Made by a program: the position numbers and the translations under genes. Shown one piece after another: positions 1-7,231 of a DNA stretch of 64,000 nt (its first letter is position 1; each line of letters opens with the position of its first letter). The stretch lies in contig NZ_QPLK01000005.1 in NCBI RefSeq assembly GCF_003340565.1, positions 62,001 through 126,000 of the forward strand. Reading direction: 5' to 3'. The DNA is from Rhodovulum sp. 12E13 (GTDB lineage: Bacteria; Pseudomonadota; Alphaproteobacteria; Rhodobacterales; Rhodobacteraceae). The notes beneath the pieces were generated by a model. It saw only the letters and a program-made list of their open reading frames with translations. It was not told the origin of the DNA and made no database searches.

Positions 1-2
1 TG

Positions 3-527
3 CCATGGCGCCGTGGCCAGACCCTCGCAAGCGCCTGCGCCGGCGTGCCGGTCGCCGCGCTGGCAGAGGCCGCCGCGCCGGCCGGCATCGTGCGCATCAT
101 GCCGATCACCGCCGCCGAGCTGGGCGCGAGCCCGACCCTCGTCTACCCGGCCAGCCCGGCGCTGGCGCCGATCCTCTCGGCCTTCGGCACGCCCGTCCCG
201 CTCGAGGACGAGGCGCAGTTCGAGGCCGCGACCGCAAGCGCGGCGATCTACGGCTGGGCGCAGGCGCTTATCCGCGAAAGCGCCGCTTGGGCCGGCGCCG
301 CCGGGGTGGAGCCCGCGGCGGCGCGGGTCCTCATGGCGCGCACCTTCGTCGCCGCGGGTCGGATGGTGGACGAGCAGGAGGCGACGATCGACGACCTGCT
401 CGCGCGCGTCGTCACGCCGGGCGGCATCACCGAAGCGGGGCTGGCGCATCTGCAGGCCGCCGGCACGCCGGAGGCATGGCATGACGCGTGCGACGTTGTG
501 CTGCGCAAGCTGCACGGCCGCTCATGA
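3..527 (+). CDS. Pyrroline-5-carboxylate reductase-like protein (ProC family), 5' end outside window
   Basis: Open from the window edge to TGA at 525-527. The visible ~174 residues resemble the second half of the ProC/P5CR family. An end-of-Rossmann stretch (SACAGVPVAALAE, then VRIMPITAAELGAS, compare the family's V-R-x-M-P-N-T-P) is followed by an all-helical C-terminal dimerisation domain, with PGGITEAGLAHLQ matching the conserved TPGGTTxxGL motif. ProC enzymes reduce pyrroline-5-carboxylate to proline with NAD(P)H in the cytosol. The usual MPNTP is MPITA here and the cofactor-binding end is not visible, so this may be a paralog with another imine substrate. Its stop overlaps the convergent SDR gene by 6 bp. 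Confidence 0.65.
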   Translation, partial: PWRRGQTLASACAGVPVAALAEAAAPAGIVRIMPITAAELGASPTLVYPASPALAPILSAFGTPVPLEDEAQFEAATASAAIYGWAQALIRESAAWAGAAGVEPAAARVLMARTFVAAGRMVDEQEATIDDLLARVVTPGGITEAGLAHLQAAGTPEAWHDACDVVLRKLHGRS

Positions 528-1280
528 CCCGCCACGCGGGGCAAAGACCTGCCCACCGGGCGCCTGGTCGGTCGAGGTGACGACGATCTCGGAGAGGTCG
601 ACATGGGCCGGCATCGCCAGCGCCGCCCAGATCGTCTCGGCGACATCCTCCGGCGCCAGCGCCTTCTGCGCCGTGTAGAGCTTCTCGCGCAGCGTCTCGC
701 GGTCGCCGGCGAAGGCCGAAAGGTAGAAGTCCGTCTCGACGCGCGCCGGGGCCACTTCGGTGATCCGCACGCCGGTCCCGGCCAGATCGTAGCGCAGCAC
801 GTGGCCCGCCTGCGCGAGGCCCGCCTTGGCCGCGGCGTAAGCCGTCGTGCCGGGCAGGACGCCGCGCGCGGCCGTGCTGGTCAGGTTGAAGACATGGCCG
901 CGCCGGCGCGCGATCATGCCCGGCAGGAGCGACCGCATCAACTGCAGCGGCGCGGTGAGGTTCAGCGCGACGGTCTCTTCGGTCTCCTCGGCGGTCTGCT
1001 CGGTCAGCGGGCGCACGCTCGACAGCCCGCCCGCGTTGTTCACGAGCACGTCGATATCGATCGCCCCCAGATGCGCGAGGATCGCGTCGGTATCGCGGAT
1101 ATCCGCCGGGCAGCAGACGAAGCCCGCGCCCAGCTCGCCGGCCGCGCGGGCGAGCGCATCTCCCGACCGGCCGACGCCATGCACGCGCAGCCCCCCCGCG
1201 ATCAGGCGACGCGAAATCGCCAGGCCGATGCCACGTGACGCTCCCGTCACCAGCGCGTTGCGATACCTCGTGTCCTGCAT
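522..1280 (-). CDS. SDR family NAD(P)-dependent oxidoreductase
   Basis: A 252-residue classical short-chain dehydrogenase, the usual length for the family. Residues 12-19 are the cofactor-binding TGASRGIG, 81-84 are NNAG, and the catalytic set is N107, S135, Y148 and K152 (YAAAK). The Rossmann fold is complete. Such enzymes oxidise or reduce an alcohol/carbonyl with NAD(P)(H) in the cytosol. The substrate cannot be read from sequence. The start at 1280 is the first ATG directly before the first beta strand. The gene is convergent with the ProC-like gene and has no operon partner, so the neighbourhood gives no clue to its pathway. Confidence 0.85.
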   Translation of the reverse strand: MQDTRYRNALVTGASRGIGLAISRRLIAGGLRVHGVGRSGDALARAAGELGAGFVCCPADIRDTDAILAHLGAIDIDVLVNNAGGLSSVRPLTEQTAEETEETVALNLTAPLQLMRSLLPGMIARRRGHVFNLTSTAARGVLPGTTAYAAAKAGLAQAGHVLRYDLAGTGVRITEVAPARVETDFYLSAFAGDRETLREKLYTAQKALAPEDVAETIWAALAMPAHVDLSEIVVTSTDQAPGGQVFAPRGGS

Positions 1281-1721
1281 GCACCCGTGTCCCCTGCCCG
1301 GCGACCTTCGGCATTGTCCGGCAGGAGGTCAAGCGGAGTGCGGCGGGGCATCGGGAACGCATCGAGCCACCTGCGCTGCCCGCCACCGGGATCCGACGCC
1401 GGAGGCCCTCGAGCGCCCCGGCCCGGCCTCGTCGGGCGCCCACCCTGCAGCCGTCACCGATCAACGGCAGGCACGGCCACGGCGGTCGCGCCCACCTCCC
1501 GCAAGAAGCGGGGCGCGCCCCGCTCCCCCGCGAGGCGCCGCCCCCGCACCGCCAACTCCGGCAAACGTGCCCGATGCCCCGCCGTCGCGGGCTTCTTCTT
1601 GCTCCAAATATCCCCGCCGGAGGCCCGCGCCGCCCGCGGGCGGCGCCACGAGGGAGAGCCGCCGCAGGCGACCTTTCGATGGGCCCGGCGGCTGGGTGTC
1701 ACCGGCCCGCGGCGGGCGGGG
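1281..1721. other. Intergenic region, no gene seen
   Basis: About 440 bp between two minus-strand genes. The long plus-strand open frames here are Arg/Pro/Ala-rich without recognisable domains, as expected by chance at this GC content. The only structure I see is copy A of the dispersed hairpin module at 1591-1670. Confidence 0.6.
1591..1670 (-). repeat. Dispersed two-hairpin module, copy A
   Basis: Read on the minus strand: hairpin 1 (CGCC-TGC-GGCG, 1660-1670), hairpin 2 (GCGCCGCC / GGCGGCGC arms, 1627-1646, fully palindromic), then the conserved core GCCTCCGGCGGGGATATTT, GGAG, and CAAGAAGAAGC. It starts about 50 nt past the stop of the CPBP protease gene and has the same orientation, so it would be in that transcript's 3' end. 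Confidence 0.75.
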
Positions 1722-2615
1722 CTAACGGTCGAGGACCTTCACGAGAATGGCCCAGACCGCGAGCAGCAGCACCGTGGCTCCGGCCATTGACAGGCTCTGC
1801 ACACCGGTCTGCGAGATGTCGACCGGCGAGACGTAGAGGGCGAGGCCCGTTATAGTTTCGGCCGTGGCCACCACGAACACCCCGAAGAAGTTGTTGCCCA
1901 GGTGCACCCCCATCGCCGCGCCGAGCGAGCCCGTCCGCTCGGTCAGGTCGGCGGCGACAAGGCCGAAGGTGAGCGCGGCGAGCAGCACGAGCGGCAGGTT
2001 CGGCCCGGCCGCGGGGTTGGTGTGCAGCACGGCGAAGATCACCGCCGGGATCCACATCCACACCCAGCGGGCGCGGAACCGGACGGCGAGTTGCTGCTGC
2101 AGGTAGCCGCGGAAAAACAGCTCCTCCGCCGCGATCTGCAGGAACAGGAAGGGCAGCGCCAGCGGCAGCAGCGCCAGCCACCGCCCGAGGGCGAGGTTGG
2201 CCTCGACCCCGCCGAAGCCGATGGAGAGGGCCATGAGCACCCCGTAGATCGGCACCAGCACAGCGAGCGACAGCCCGAAGCCGCGCCACCACTCGGCCCC
2301 CGGGCCGAAGAGCGAGCCGGGGCCGCGGAAATGCAGCGCCGCGGCGGCGACGATGGCGCCGAGGAACAGGCCGGCGAAGGTGGCCAGCAGCAGGATCACC
2401 TTGCCCGGCGTGTCGGGGCTGGCCAGCCCGTTGACGAAGGGCATGATGCCGAACGCGCCCTGCTGTCCGGCCACCACGGCCACCGCGAGGCCCACGATCA
2501 GCACCGCCAGCGACAGCCACATCAGCAGCGCGAGGCCCGAACCGAGCAGCAGCCGCCACAGCTGCGGGTAGAGGGCGGCGTCGTGCAGCGAGGCTTCGAA
2601 TTCGGGGGCGCGCAT
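1722..2615 (-). CDS. CPBP family intramembrane metalloprotease
   Basis: 297 residues with about seven or eight hydrophobic segments and the three motifs of the CPBP (CAAX protease and bacteriocin-processing) family: EELFFR (164-169, EExxxR), FAVLH (194-198, FxxxH) and a late GVHLGNNF with H238 and N241/N242. These residues would hold a metal and a water inside the membrane. Bacterial members process membrane peptides or have no known substrate, and none is suggested here. I start at 2615 (MRAPEF). A longer open frame reaches 3131 but its extra residues are Arg/Pro-rich and run antisense over phn remnants. Hairpin-module copy A follows the stop. Confidence 0.85.
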   Translation of the reverse strand: MRAPEFEASLHDAALYPQLWRLLLGSGLALLMWLSLAVLIVGLAVAVVAGQQGAFGIMPFVNGLASPDTPGKVILLLATFAGLFLGAIVAAAALHFRGPGSLFGPGAEWWRGFGLSLAVLVPIYGVLMALSIGFGGVEANLALGRWLALLPLALPFLFLQIAAEELFFRGYLQQQLAVRFRARWVWMWIPAVIFAVLHTNPAAGPNLPLVLLAALTFGLVAADLTERTGSLGAAMGVHLGNNFFGVFVVATAETITGLALYVSPVDISQTGVQSLSMAGATVLLLAVWAILVKVLDR

Positions 2616-2876
2616 GGGGGCTCCGGGGCAGCGTGCGGCAGGGCTCGCCCTGCGACCTAGCGCGGCGCGCGGTCCCGCACAATCGACGCGGCGTGCGACG
2701 GCTTTCGCGCAGAACGTCACGCGCGGCCTCCCGCCGGGTGCGGCGGGCGGAGCCGCATGGCGGGTTCGCTCCCCCGCTCGCCGCGTCCCGCCGCCGCGCG
2801 GGCGGCCCGATCCCGCGCGGCAGACCGGCCATCCGGGCGGCAACCGGCGTCTGCCCCGCGAGACCACAAGCGGCGC

Positions 2877-3211
2877 GCCTTGCCGCGCATCGAGAGACGG
2901 ACAAGCCGCCTCGGCCCGAACGTCGCCGTAAACGCGGCCGTGCGGGAGACCGGCCGGCCGGCGATGGTGGGCGTCATCGGCCGCTCGGGCGCCGGCGGCC
3001 CTCCCCTGCTGCGTATGCCCAAGCGGCCGATCGCCCCGACCGAGGGCCGGGTCGAGGTCGAGATCGTGGAGACGGGCGGGCTCGCGGGCGGCGGATGGAT
3101 GTCGTCGCCATCGTCCTGATGCGGGAGCCAAGGGCGATCCTCGCCGACGGGCCGATCGCCGGTCTCTATCCGATGAACGCCCAGGTGGTGATGGATGCGC
3201 TGCGCCTGCTG
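2877..3211 (+). pseudogene. phnC: Decayed phnC (phosphonate ABC transporter ATPase), two fragments
   Basis: Piece 1 (about 2877-3099) reads like the PhnC N-terminus: LGPNVAVNAA, then MVGVIGRSGAGGPPLLRM and IAPTEGRVE. The Walker A GRSGAGKST has become GRSGAGGPP, so the nucleotide-binding Lys and Thr are gone. Piece 2 (3119-3211) is in another frame and is the PhnC Walker B/D-loop region: LADGPIAGLYPMNAQVV, compare the family's LADEPIASLDPMNAQVV. The catalytic Glu is now Gly and the D-loop Asp is Tyr. The ~100 residues normally between (Q-loop, signature motif) are missing. It is a frame-broken, internally deleted pseudogene beside an intact C-P lyase operon, and piece 2 runs straight into a phnE fragment. 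Confidence 0.8.
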
Positions 3212-3351
3212 CGGAGCTTTGCCCGGCGCGTTTTCCACTTCCTGCGCGGGGTCGACGCGCTGCTCCGGACGATCGCGCTCTCCCGCGCCATCGGCCCCGG
3301 CCCGCTCACCGGCGCGCTGGCGATCCTGTTCACCGATACCGGCAGCTTCGG
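3212..3351 (+). pseudogene. phnE: Decayed phnE (phosphonate ABC permease) fragment
   Basis: In the same frame as the second phnC piece, with no spacer, comes about 47 residues of the permease core typical of PhnE: FARRVFHFLRGVDALL, then IGPGPLTGALAI and DTGSFG. In intact PhnE this is followed by KLFSEALE and the EAA-type loop, but here the frame passes directly into acyltransferase sequence. phnD, which normally lies between phnC and phnE, is absent. The fusion shows that at least one large deletion removed the end of phnC, all of phnD and the start of phnE, and a second removed the end of phnE. Confidence 0.75.
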
Positions 3352-3354
3352 CCC

Positions 3355-3632
3355 CCCGACACCTGGCTCGGGCACGCCGCGCGGGCGCAGCCCGAAGTGA
3401 CGCCGGGCCGCGCGCGGTGGTCGCCGCCGGCGCCGTGGTCACCCGCGATGTCGCCCCCCTACACCATCGCCGGCGGCCCGCCCGACCCCTGCGCCGCCGC
3501 CAGCCGCCCGACATCGCAGCGCGCCTGGTCGTGCTGCCTTGGTGGGACTGGGAGCATGAGAGGCTGCGCGCCGCGCTCGGCGATTTCCGCGCGCTGTCGG
3601 CCGAGGCGTTTCTCGAGAAACACGCAGGCTGA
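3355..3632 (+). pseudogene. Decayed hexapeptide acyltransferase of phosphonate loci, C-terminal part
   Basis: Translating with frameshifts recovers the last ~90 residues of the left-handed beta-helix transferase commonly found in alphaproteobacterial phn clusters: DTWLGHA (one frame), AVVAAGAVVTRDVAP (next frame), YTIAGG (back), then PDIAARLVVLPWWDWEHERL to LEKHAG and TGA (second frame again). At least three frame changes within 275 bp make it non-functional. The N-terminal half is missing and the fragment abuts the phnE piece. Only the tail from about 3400 is open in one frame, with no start or ribosome-binding site that would suggest it is still translated. Confidence 0.8.
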
Positions 3633-3655
3633 CGAGCGGAGCGCCGCCCGATGAA

Positions 3656-3689
3656 GGGCTCGGCCAGCGTCAGGGCTCGGCCAGCGTCA
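3656..3689. repeat. 17-bp exact tandem duplication at the phnF stop codon
   Basis: GGGCTCGGCCAGCGTCA occurs at 3656-3672 and again at 3673-3689. Read as phnF (minus strand), the first copy encodes LTLAEP and the second copy begins with TGA, so the duplication itself supplies the stop. Confidence 0.9.
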
Positions 3690-4380
3690 GCGTCACCCGC
3701 TCGCCCGCGAACCACGTCGTGCCGTGCTCCACCGGCACGCCCGCCGGGTCGACGCTGACCGAAACGGTCCGAAGGAGCGCCGCGCCCTCCTCCACCATCA
3801 GCCGCGCCGCCTGCGTCGCGTCGGCAGGGCGCGCGGCGATTCGGGTCGAGCGGCGGGTGTAGTCGGCCACCCCGCAGCGGACGAGCGCCTCGGTGACCGA
3901 CGCCACCTCGCGCAGCGCGTCGCCGATCCCGGGCAGGCGGTCGGCGGGAAAGACGCTGCGGAACAGGGCGATGGGCTGACCGTCGGCCAGCGACCGGCCC
4001 TCGCACACGACGACGTGCGCGCCCGGCGCGACCTCGAGTGCCGCCGCCTCGGCCTCGCTCGCGGCGCAGGTCTCGAGCGCAGCGACCTCGCGCGCCGGAA
4101 GTCGCCCGGCCGCCTGCAGGTTGCGGTGAAAGCGCACGCGCCGCCCGATCGGATACTCGGTCGGCCGGTGCAGCACCGTCACGCCCGCGCCGCGCCGCGC
4201 ATGAACCAGCCCCGCCTCGGCCATCGCCGCGAGCGCCCGGCGCACCGTGTGCCGGTTGACGCCGAAGCGCGCCGCCAGCGCCGCCTCGCTCGGCAGCCGG
4301 TCACCCGCCCGATACCGCCCCTCGGCGATGTCGCCGGTCAGCGCGGCCTCGATGCTGGTCCAGAGGGGCGTGCGGGGCAT
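3670..4380 (-). CDS. phnF: PhnF-type GntR/HutC-family transcriptional regulator
   Basis: 236 residues. A winged-helix DNA-binding domain (about 10-75; DRLPSEAALAARFGVNRHTVRRAL is the GntR recognition region) is followed by a UTRA ligand domain (about 90-232; YPIGRRVRFHRNL, then VCEGRSLADGQPI and HGTTWFAGERVTL). PhnF proteins repress phosphonate or phosphate-stress genes and release DNA on binding an effector. It is divergent from phnG across a 97-bp gap, the classic arrangement for the local regulator. The C-terminus ends at LAEP because of a 17-bp tandem duplication. The start at 4380 is the only ATG directly before the conserved N-terminal helix. Confidence 0.9.
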   Translation of the reverse strand: MPRTPLWTSIEAALTGDIAEGRYRAGDRLPSEAALAARFGVNRHTVRRALAAMAEAGLVHARRGAGVTVLHRPTEYPIGRRVRFHRNLQAAGRLPAREVAALETCAASEAEAAALEVAPGAHVVVCEGRSLADGQPIALFRSVFPADRLPGIGDALREVASVTEALVRCGVADYTRRSTRIAARPADATQAARLMVEEGAALLRTVSVSVDPAGVPVEHGTTWFAGERVTLTLAEP

Positions 4381-4477
4381 GTCACCGACACTTCACGTCA
4401 GGGAGGATTGCGTCGGGGCTGGCCCTGCGATACCTGTCTAGTTGTATATATTCGAGCGCGGCAAGGCAACGGCCCCG
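4381..4477. promoter_or_regulatory. phnF-phnG divergent control region
   Basis: This 97-bp gap must hold the promoters of both genes. It contains a short AT-rich island at 4434-4453 (CTGTCTAGTTGTATATATTC), striking in such GC-rich DNA and suited to a promoter -10 and/or PhnF operator. The first seven bases resemble one half of a Pho box (CTGTCAT) but the second half is not there. I see no clean palindrome. Confidence 0.5.
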
Positions 4478-4930
4478 ATGAGCGACGCGGCAGAGATGGA
4501 CCGGAAGACATGGATGGGCCTGCTCGCGCGCGCCCCCGCGGCCGACGTCGCCCGCCTCTGGGCCGAGGCCGACCTGCCCGAGCCTGTCCACGACTGGTTG
4601 CGCCCGCCCGAGACAGGCGCGGTGATGGTCCGCGGCCGCGCCGGCGCCACCGGCGCCCCCTTCAACCTGGGCGAGATGACCGTCACGCGCTGCGCCCTGC
4701 GGCTGGCCGACGGGCGGGAGGGCCATGCCTGGGTGCAGGGCCGCGACAAGGCGCATGCTCGCCGCGCCGCCCTCGCCGACGCTCTGATGCAGGGAGCGGA
4801 GTCAGGCGCGGTGCGCGCCGCCCTGCTCGCCCCGCTGGCCGAGGCCGAGGCCGCGCGGCGTGCCGCAACCGCCCGCCGCGCGGCGGCGTCGAAGGTGGAG
4901 TTCTTCACCATGGCGCGGGGGGAGGACTGA
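4478..4930 (+). CDS. phnG: C-P lyase core complex subunit PhnG
   Basis: 150 residues, the family's length, with typical stretches RKTWMGLLARAP, GAPFNLGEMTVTRCALRL and the helical C-terminal QGRDKAHARRAALADALMQ. PhnG is a structural member of the PhnGHIJ complex. With PhnI it helps attach phosphonate to the ribose of ATP, forming alpha-D-ribose 1-methylphosphonate 5-triphosphate. I start at ATG 4478 (MSDAAEM). An upstream TTG at 4442 lies in the AT-rich control region and is unlikely. First gene of the operon, with its stop sharing one base with the phnH start (TGATG). Confidence 0.93.
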   Translation: MSDAAEMDRKTWMGLLARAPAADVARLWAEADLPEPVHDWLRPPETGAVMVRGRAGATGAPFNLGEMTVTRCALRLADGREGHAWVQGRDKAHARRAALADALMQGAESGAVRAALLAPLAEAEAARRAATARRAAASKVEFFTMARGED

Positions 4931-5484
4931 TGGTCGCCACCTTGGGCTTCCACGATCCACCCGTCGAGGCTGCCCGCGCCTTCCGCGCCGCGATGTCCGC
5001 CCTCGCCCGCCCCGGCCGGATCGAGCGGGTGGCGGGCGCCACGCCGCCCGCGCCCCTCTCACCCGCCGCCGGCGTTCTGCTGCTGACGCTCGTCGATGCC
5101 GACACGCCGCTGCACCTCGCCGACGCGGCCGATTGCCCGGCGGTGCGCGACTGGCTCGCCTTCCACACCGCCGCGCCGCTGGTGGCGCCGGCCGAGGCTG
5201 CCTTCGCCCTCGGCCGGTGGGAGGCGCTGCAGCCGCTCGACGCCTACCCCCGCGGCCTGCCCGAGTATCCCGACCGGTCCGCCACCCTGATCGTCGAGCT
5301 CGACAGGCTGACCGCCGAGGGGGCAGAGCTGGAAGGACCCGGCATCGCCACGCGCGCCGCCCTGTCGCTGCCTGATCGGGCCGCCTTTCGCGCCAACCAC
5401 GCGCACTTTCCGCTCGGTCTCGACTTCTTCTTCACCTGCGGCGACCGGCTGGCGGCACTGCCCCGCTCCACCCGGGTGCTCTGA
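4930..5484 (+). CDS. phnH: C-P lyase core complex subunit PhnH
   Basis: 184 residues, beginning with LGFHDPPVEAARAFRAAMSA as PhnH proteins do, with further family segments GVLLLTLVDADTPL, YPDRSATLIVEL and, at the end, FPLGLDFFFTCGDRLAALPRSTRV. PhnH is a dimeric, PLP-fold-like scaffold protein of the PhnGHIJ complex that lacks its own active site. Translation is coupled on both sides: the ATG overlaps the phnG stop by one base and the TGA overlaps the phnI ATG by one base. Nothing is missing compared with the family. Confidence 0.95.
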   Translation: MVATLGFHDPPVEAARAFRAAMSALARPGRIERVAGATPPAPLSPAAGVLLLTLVDADTPLHLADAADCPAVRDWLAFHTAAPLVAPAEAAFALGRWEALQPLDAYPRGLPEYPDRSATLIVELDRLTAEGAELEGPGIATRAALSLPDRAAFRANHAHFPLGLDFFFTCGDRLAALPRSTRVL

Positions 5485-6632
5485 TGTATGTGGCGGTCAA
5501 GGGCGGCGAGCGGGCGATCGACGCCGCGCACGACTGGCTGGCCGAGGCGCGGCGCGGCGACCCGGCCGTGCCCGAGCTGACCCTCGCGCAGATCCGCGAG
5601 CAACTGGCGCTCTCGGTCGCCCGCGTCATGGCGGAGGGCGCCCTCCATGACCCCGACCTCGCTGCGCTGGCCATCAAGCAGGCGCGCGGCGACCTGATCG
5701 AGGCGATCTTCCTGATCCGTGCCTACAAGACGACGCTGCCGCGCCTCGGCGCCTCGCGCCCCGTCGAGACCGGCGCGATGCTCTGCGCCCGGCGCATCTC
5801 GGCCACGTTCAAGGACGTCCCGGGCGGGCAGATCCTCGGGCCGACCTTCGACTATACCCACCGCCTGCTCGACTTCGCGCTGGCCGCCGAGGGCGGGGCG
5901 GCGGACGCCCGCGTGCCCGACCCGGCGCAGGCGGACGCGGCGCAGGCGGACGCCGGGCCGCAGGCCGACGCCGGGCCGCAGGCCATGCCCCACGTGCTCG
6001 GCTATCTCGACAGCGAGGGCGTGATCCAGCCCGAGCCGCCCCCCGACCCGGAACACGCGGCCCCGCCCCCCGACCTGACCCGCCAGCCCTTGGAGCTGCC
6101 CGCCGACAGGCCGCTCCGCCTGCAGGCGCTGGCGCGGGGCGACGAGGGCTTCCTGCTCGGCCTCGCCTACTCCTCGCAGCGTGGCTACGGGCGCAACCAC
6201 CCCTTCGTGGGCGAGCTGCGCATCGGCACGGTCGCGGTCGAGCTCGACATCCCCGAGCTGGGCTTCGCCGTCGAGATCGGCAGCGTCGAACTGACCGAAT
6301 GCGAGACGGTCAACCAGTTCGCTGGCTCGAAGGCCGAGCCCGCGCGGTTCACCCGCGGCTACGGCCTCGTCATGGGCCAGTCCGAGCGCAAGGCCATCGC
6401 CATGGCGCTGGTCGACCGCGCCCTGCGCTGGCACGAGCTGGGACAGGACGACACCGGCGCCCCGATCCAGGACGAGGAATTCGTGCTGATGCACGCCGAC
6501 AACGTGCAGGCGACCGGCTTTCTGGAGCATATCAAGCTGCCCCACTACGTCGACTTCCAGTCCGAGCTCGAGCTGGTCCGCCGCCTGCGCCGCAAGGCGG
6601 CCGAGAGCGGGCGAAGGGAGGCCGCGGAATGA
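5484..6632 (+). CDS. phnI: C-P lyase core complex subunit PhnI
   Basis: 382 residues. Starts MYVAVKGGERAIDAAHDWL, a PhnI hallmark, and carries RAYKTTLPRLG, ARRISATFKDVPGGQILGPT, GYGRNHPFVGELR, and GFLEHIKLPHYVDFQSEL near the end. PhnI is the nucleosidase component: with PhnG, H and L it exchanges adenine of ATP for the phosphonate. Residues about 149-168 form a low-complexity Ala/Asp/Gln/Pro insert (QADAAQADAGPQADAGPQ) encoded by short DNA tandem repeats just before MPHVLGYLDSEG, so it probably lengthens a surface loop. The stop overlaps the HAD gene's start (ATGA). Confidence 0.95.
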   Translation: MYVAVKGGERAIDAAHDWLAEARRGDPAVPELTLAQIREQLALSVARVMAEGALHDPDLAALAIKQARGDLIEAIFLIRAYKTTLPRLGASRPVETGAMLCARRISATFKDVPGGQILGPTFDYTHRLLDFALAAEGGAADARVPDPAQADAAQADAGPQADAGPQAMPHVLGYLDSEGVIQPEPPPDPEHAAPPPDLTRQPLELPADRPLRLQALARGDEGFLLGLAYSSQRGYGRNHPFVGELRIGTVAVELDIPELGFAVEIGSVELTECETVNQFAGSKAEPARFTRGYGLVMGQSERKAIAMALVDRALRWHELGQDDTGAPIQDEEFVLMHADNVQATGFLEHIKLPHYVDFQSELELVRRLRRKAAESGRREAAE

Positions 6633-7231
6633 ACCCGTCGGTGGTGGTCTTCGACATCGGCGGCGTGCTGGTGGAGTGGCAACCGCACCTCGCCTGGATG
6701 GATGCGTTCGGCAGCCGCGCGGCGGTCGAGGCGTTCATGGCGCGCATCGACTTTCCCGCCCGGAACCACCGGGCCGACGCGGGCGAACGCTTCGCCGACC
6801 TCGCCGCGGAACTCGCCGACGCGCGGGATGCGCGCCTGCTGGCCGACTACGTGGCGCGCTATCCGCTCACCGTGCCCACCGCCATCGAGGGCAGCTGGGC
6901 GCTGCTCGACCGGCTGACGGCGCGCGGCGTGCCGGTGCACGCGATCACCAACTGGTCGGCCGAGACATGGCCGCGCGGCCTGACCGTGCATCCCCGCCTC
7001 GGCAGCGCCTTCGGCGTGACGGTCGTCTCGGGGCAGGAAGGCGTCGCCAAGCCCGACGCGCGCCTCTTCCGCACCCTCTGCGCGCGCGCAGGCGTGGCGC
7101 CGGCGGACTGCCTGTTCATCGACGACAGCCCGCGCAATGTGGACGGCGCCCGCGCGGCCGGCATGGACGCCGTGCGCTTCACCGGGCCGCAGGCGCTGGA
7201 ACGCGATCTGCGCGAAAGGGGGCTTCTGTGA
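6629..7231 (+). CDS. HAD-superfamily hydrolase inserted in the C-P lyase operon (YihX-like)
   Basis: 200 residues with the four HAD motifs: FDIGGVLVEW (about 7-16, nucleophile Asp with Gly in place of the usual second Asp), AITNWS (motif II), AKPDARLF (motif III Lys) and FIDDSPRNVDGA (motif IV). The DxGxV form of motif I is seen in sugar-phosphate phosphatases such as YihX and in haloacid dehalogenases. It starts inside the phnI stop (ATGA) and its own stop overlaps the phnJ start (GTGA), so it is co-translated with the core C-P lyase. It is not PhnX, whose motif I differs. Acting on a ribose-phosphate product of the pathway is a reasonable inference, unproven. Confidence 0.85.
   Translation: MNPSVVVFDIGGVLVEWQPHLAWMDAFGSRAAVEAFMARIDFPARNHRADAGERFADLAAELADARDARLLADYVARYPLTVPTAIEGSWALLDRLTARGVPVHAITNWSAETWPRGLTVHPRLGSAFGVTVVSGQEGVAKPDARLFRTLCARAGVAPADCLFIDDSPRNVDGARAAGMDAVRFTGPQALERDLRERGLL

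Noticed and set aside
1722-3131. Longer CPBP protein starting at 3131
   Set aside because: The extra ~170 residues are Arg/Pro-rich and antisense to recognisable phnC fragments.
4434-4453. Full Pho box upstream of phnG
   Set aside because: Only the first half-site (CTGTCTA) is similar to CTGTCAT; the second half does not match.
6629-7231. Calling the HAD gene phnX (phosphonoacetaldehyde hydrolase)
   Set aside because: PhnX has a different motif I and a catalytic Lys in its cap; neither is seen here.
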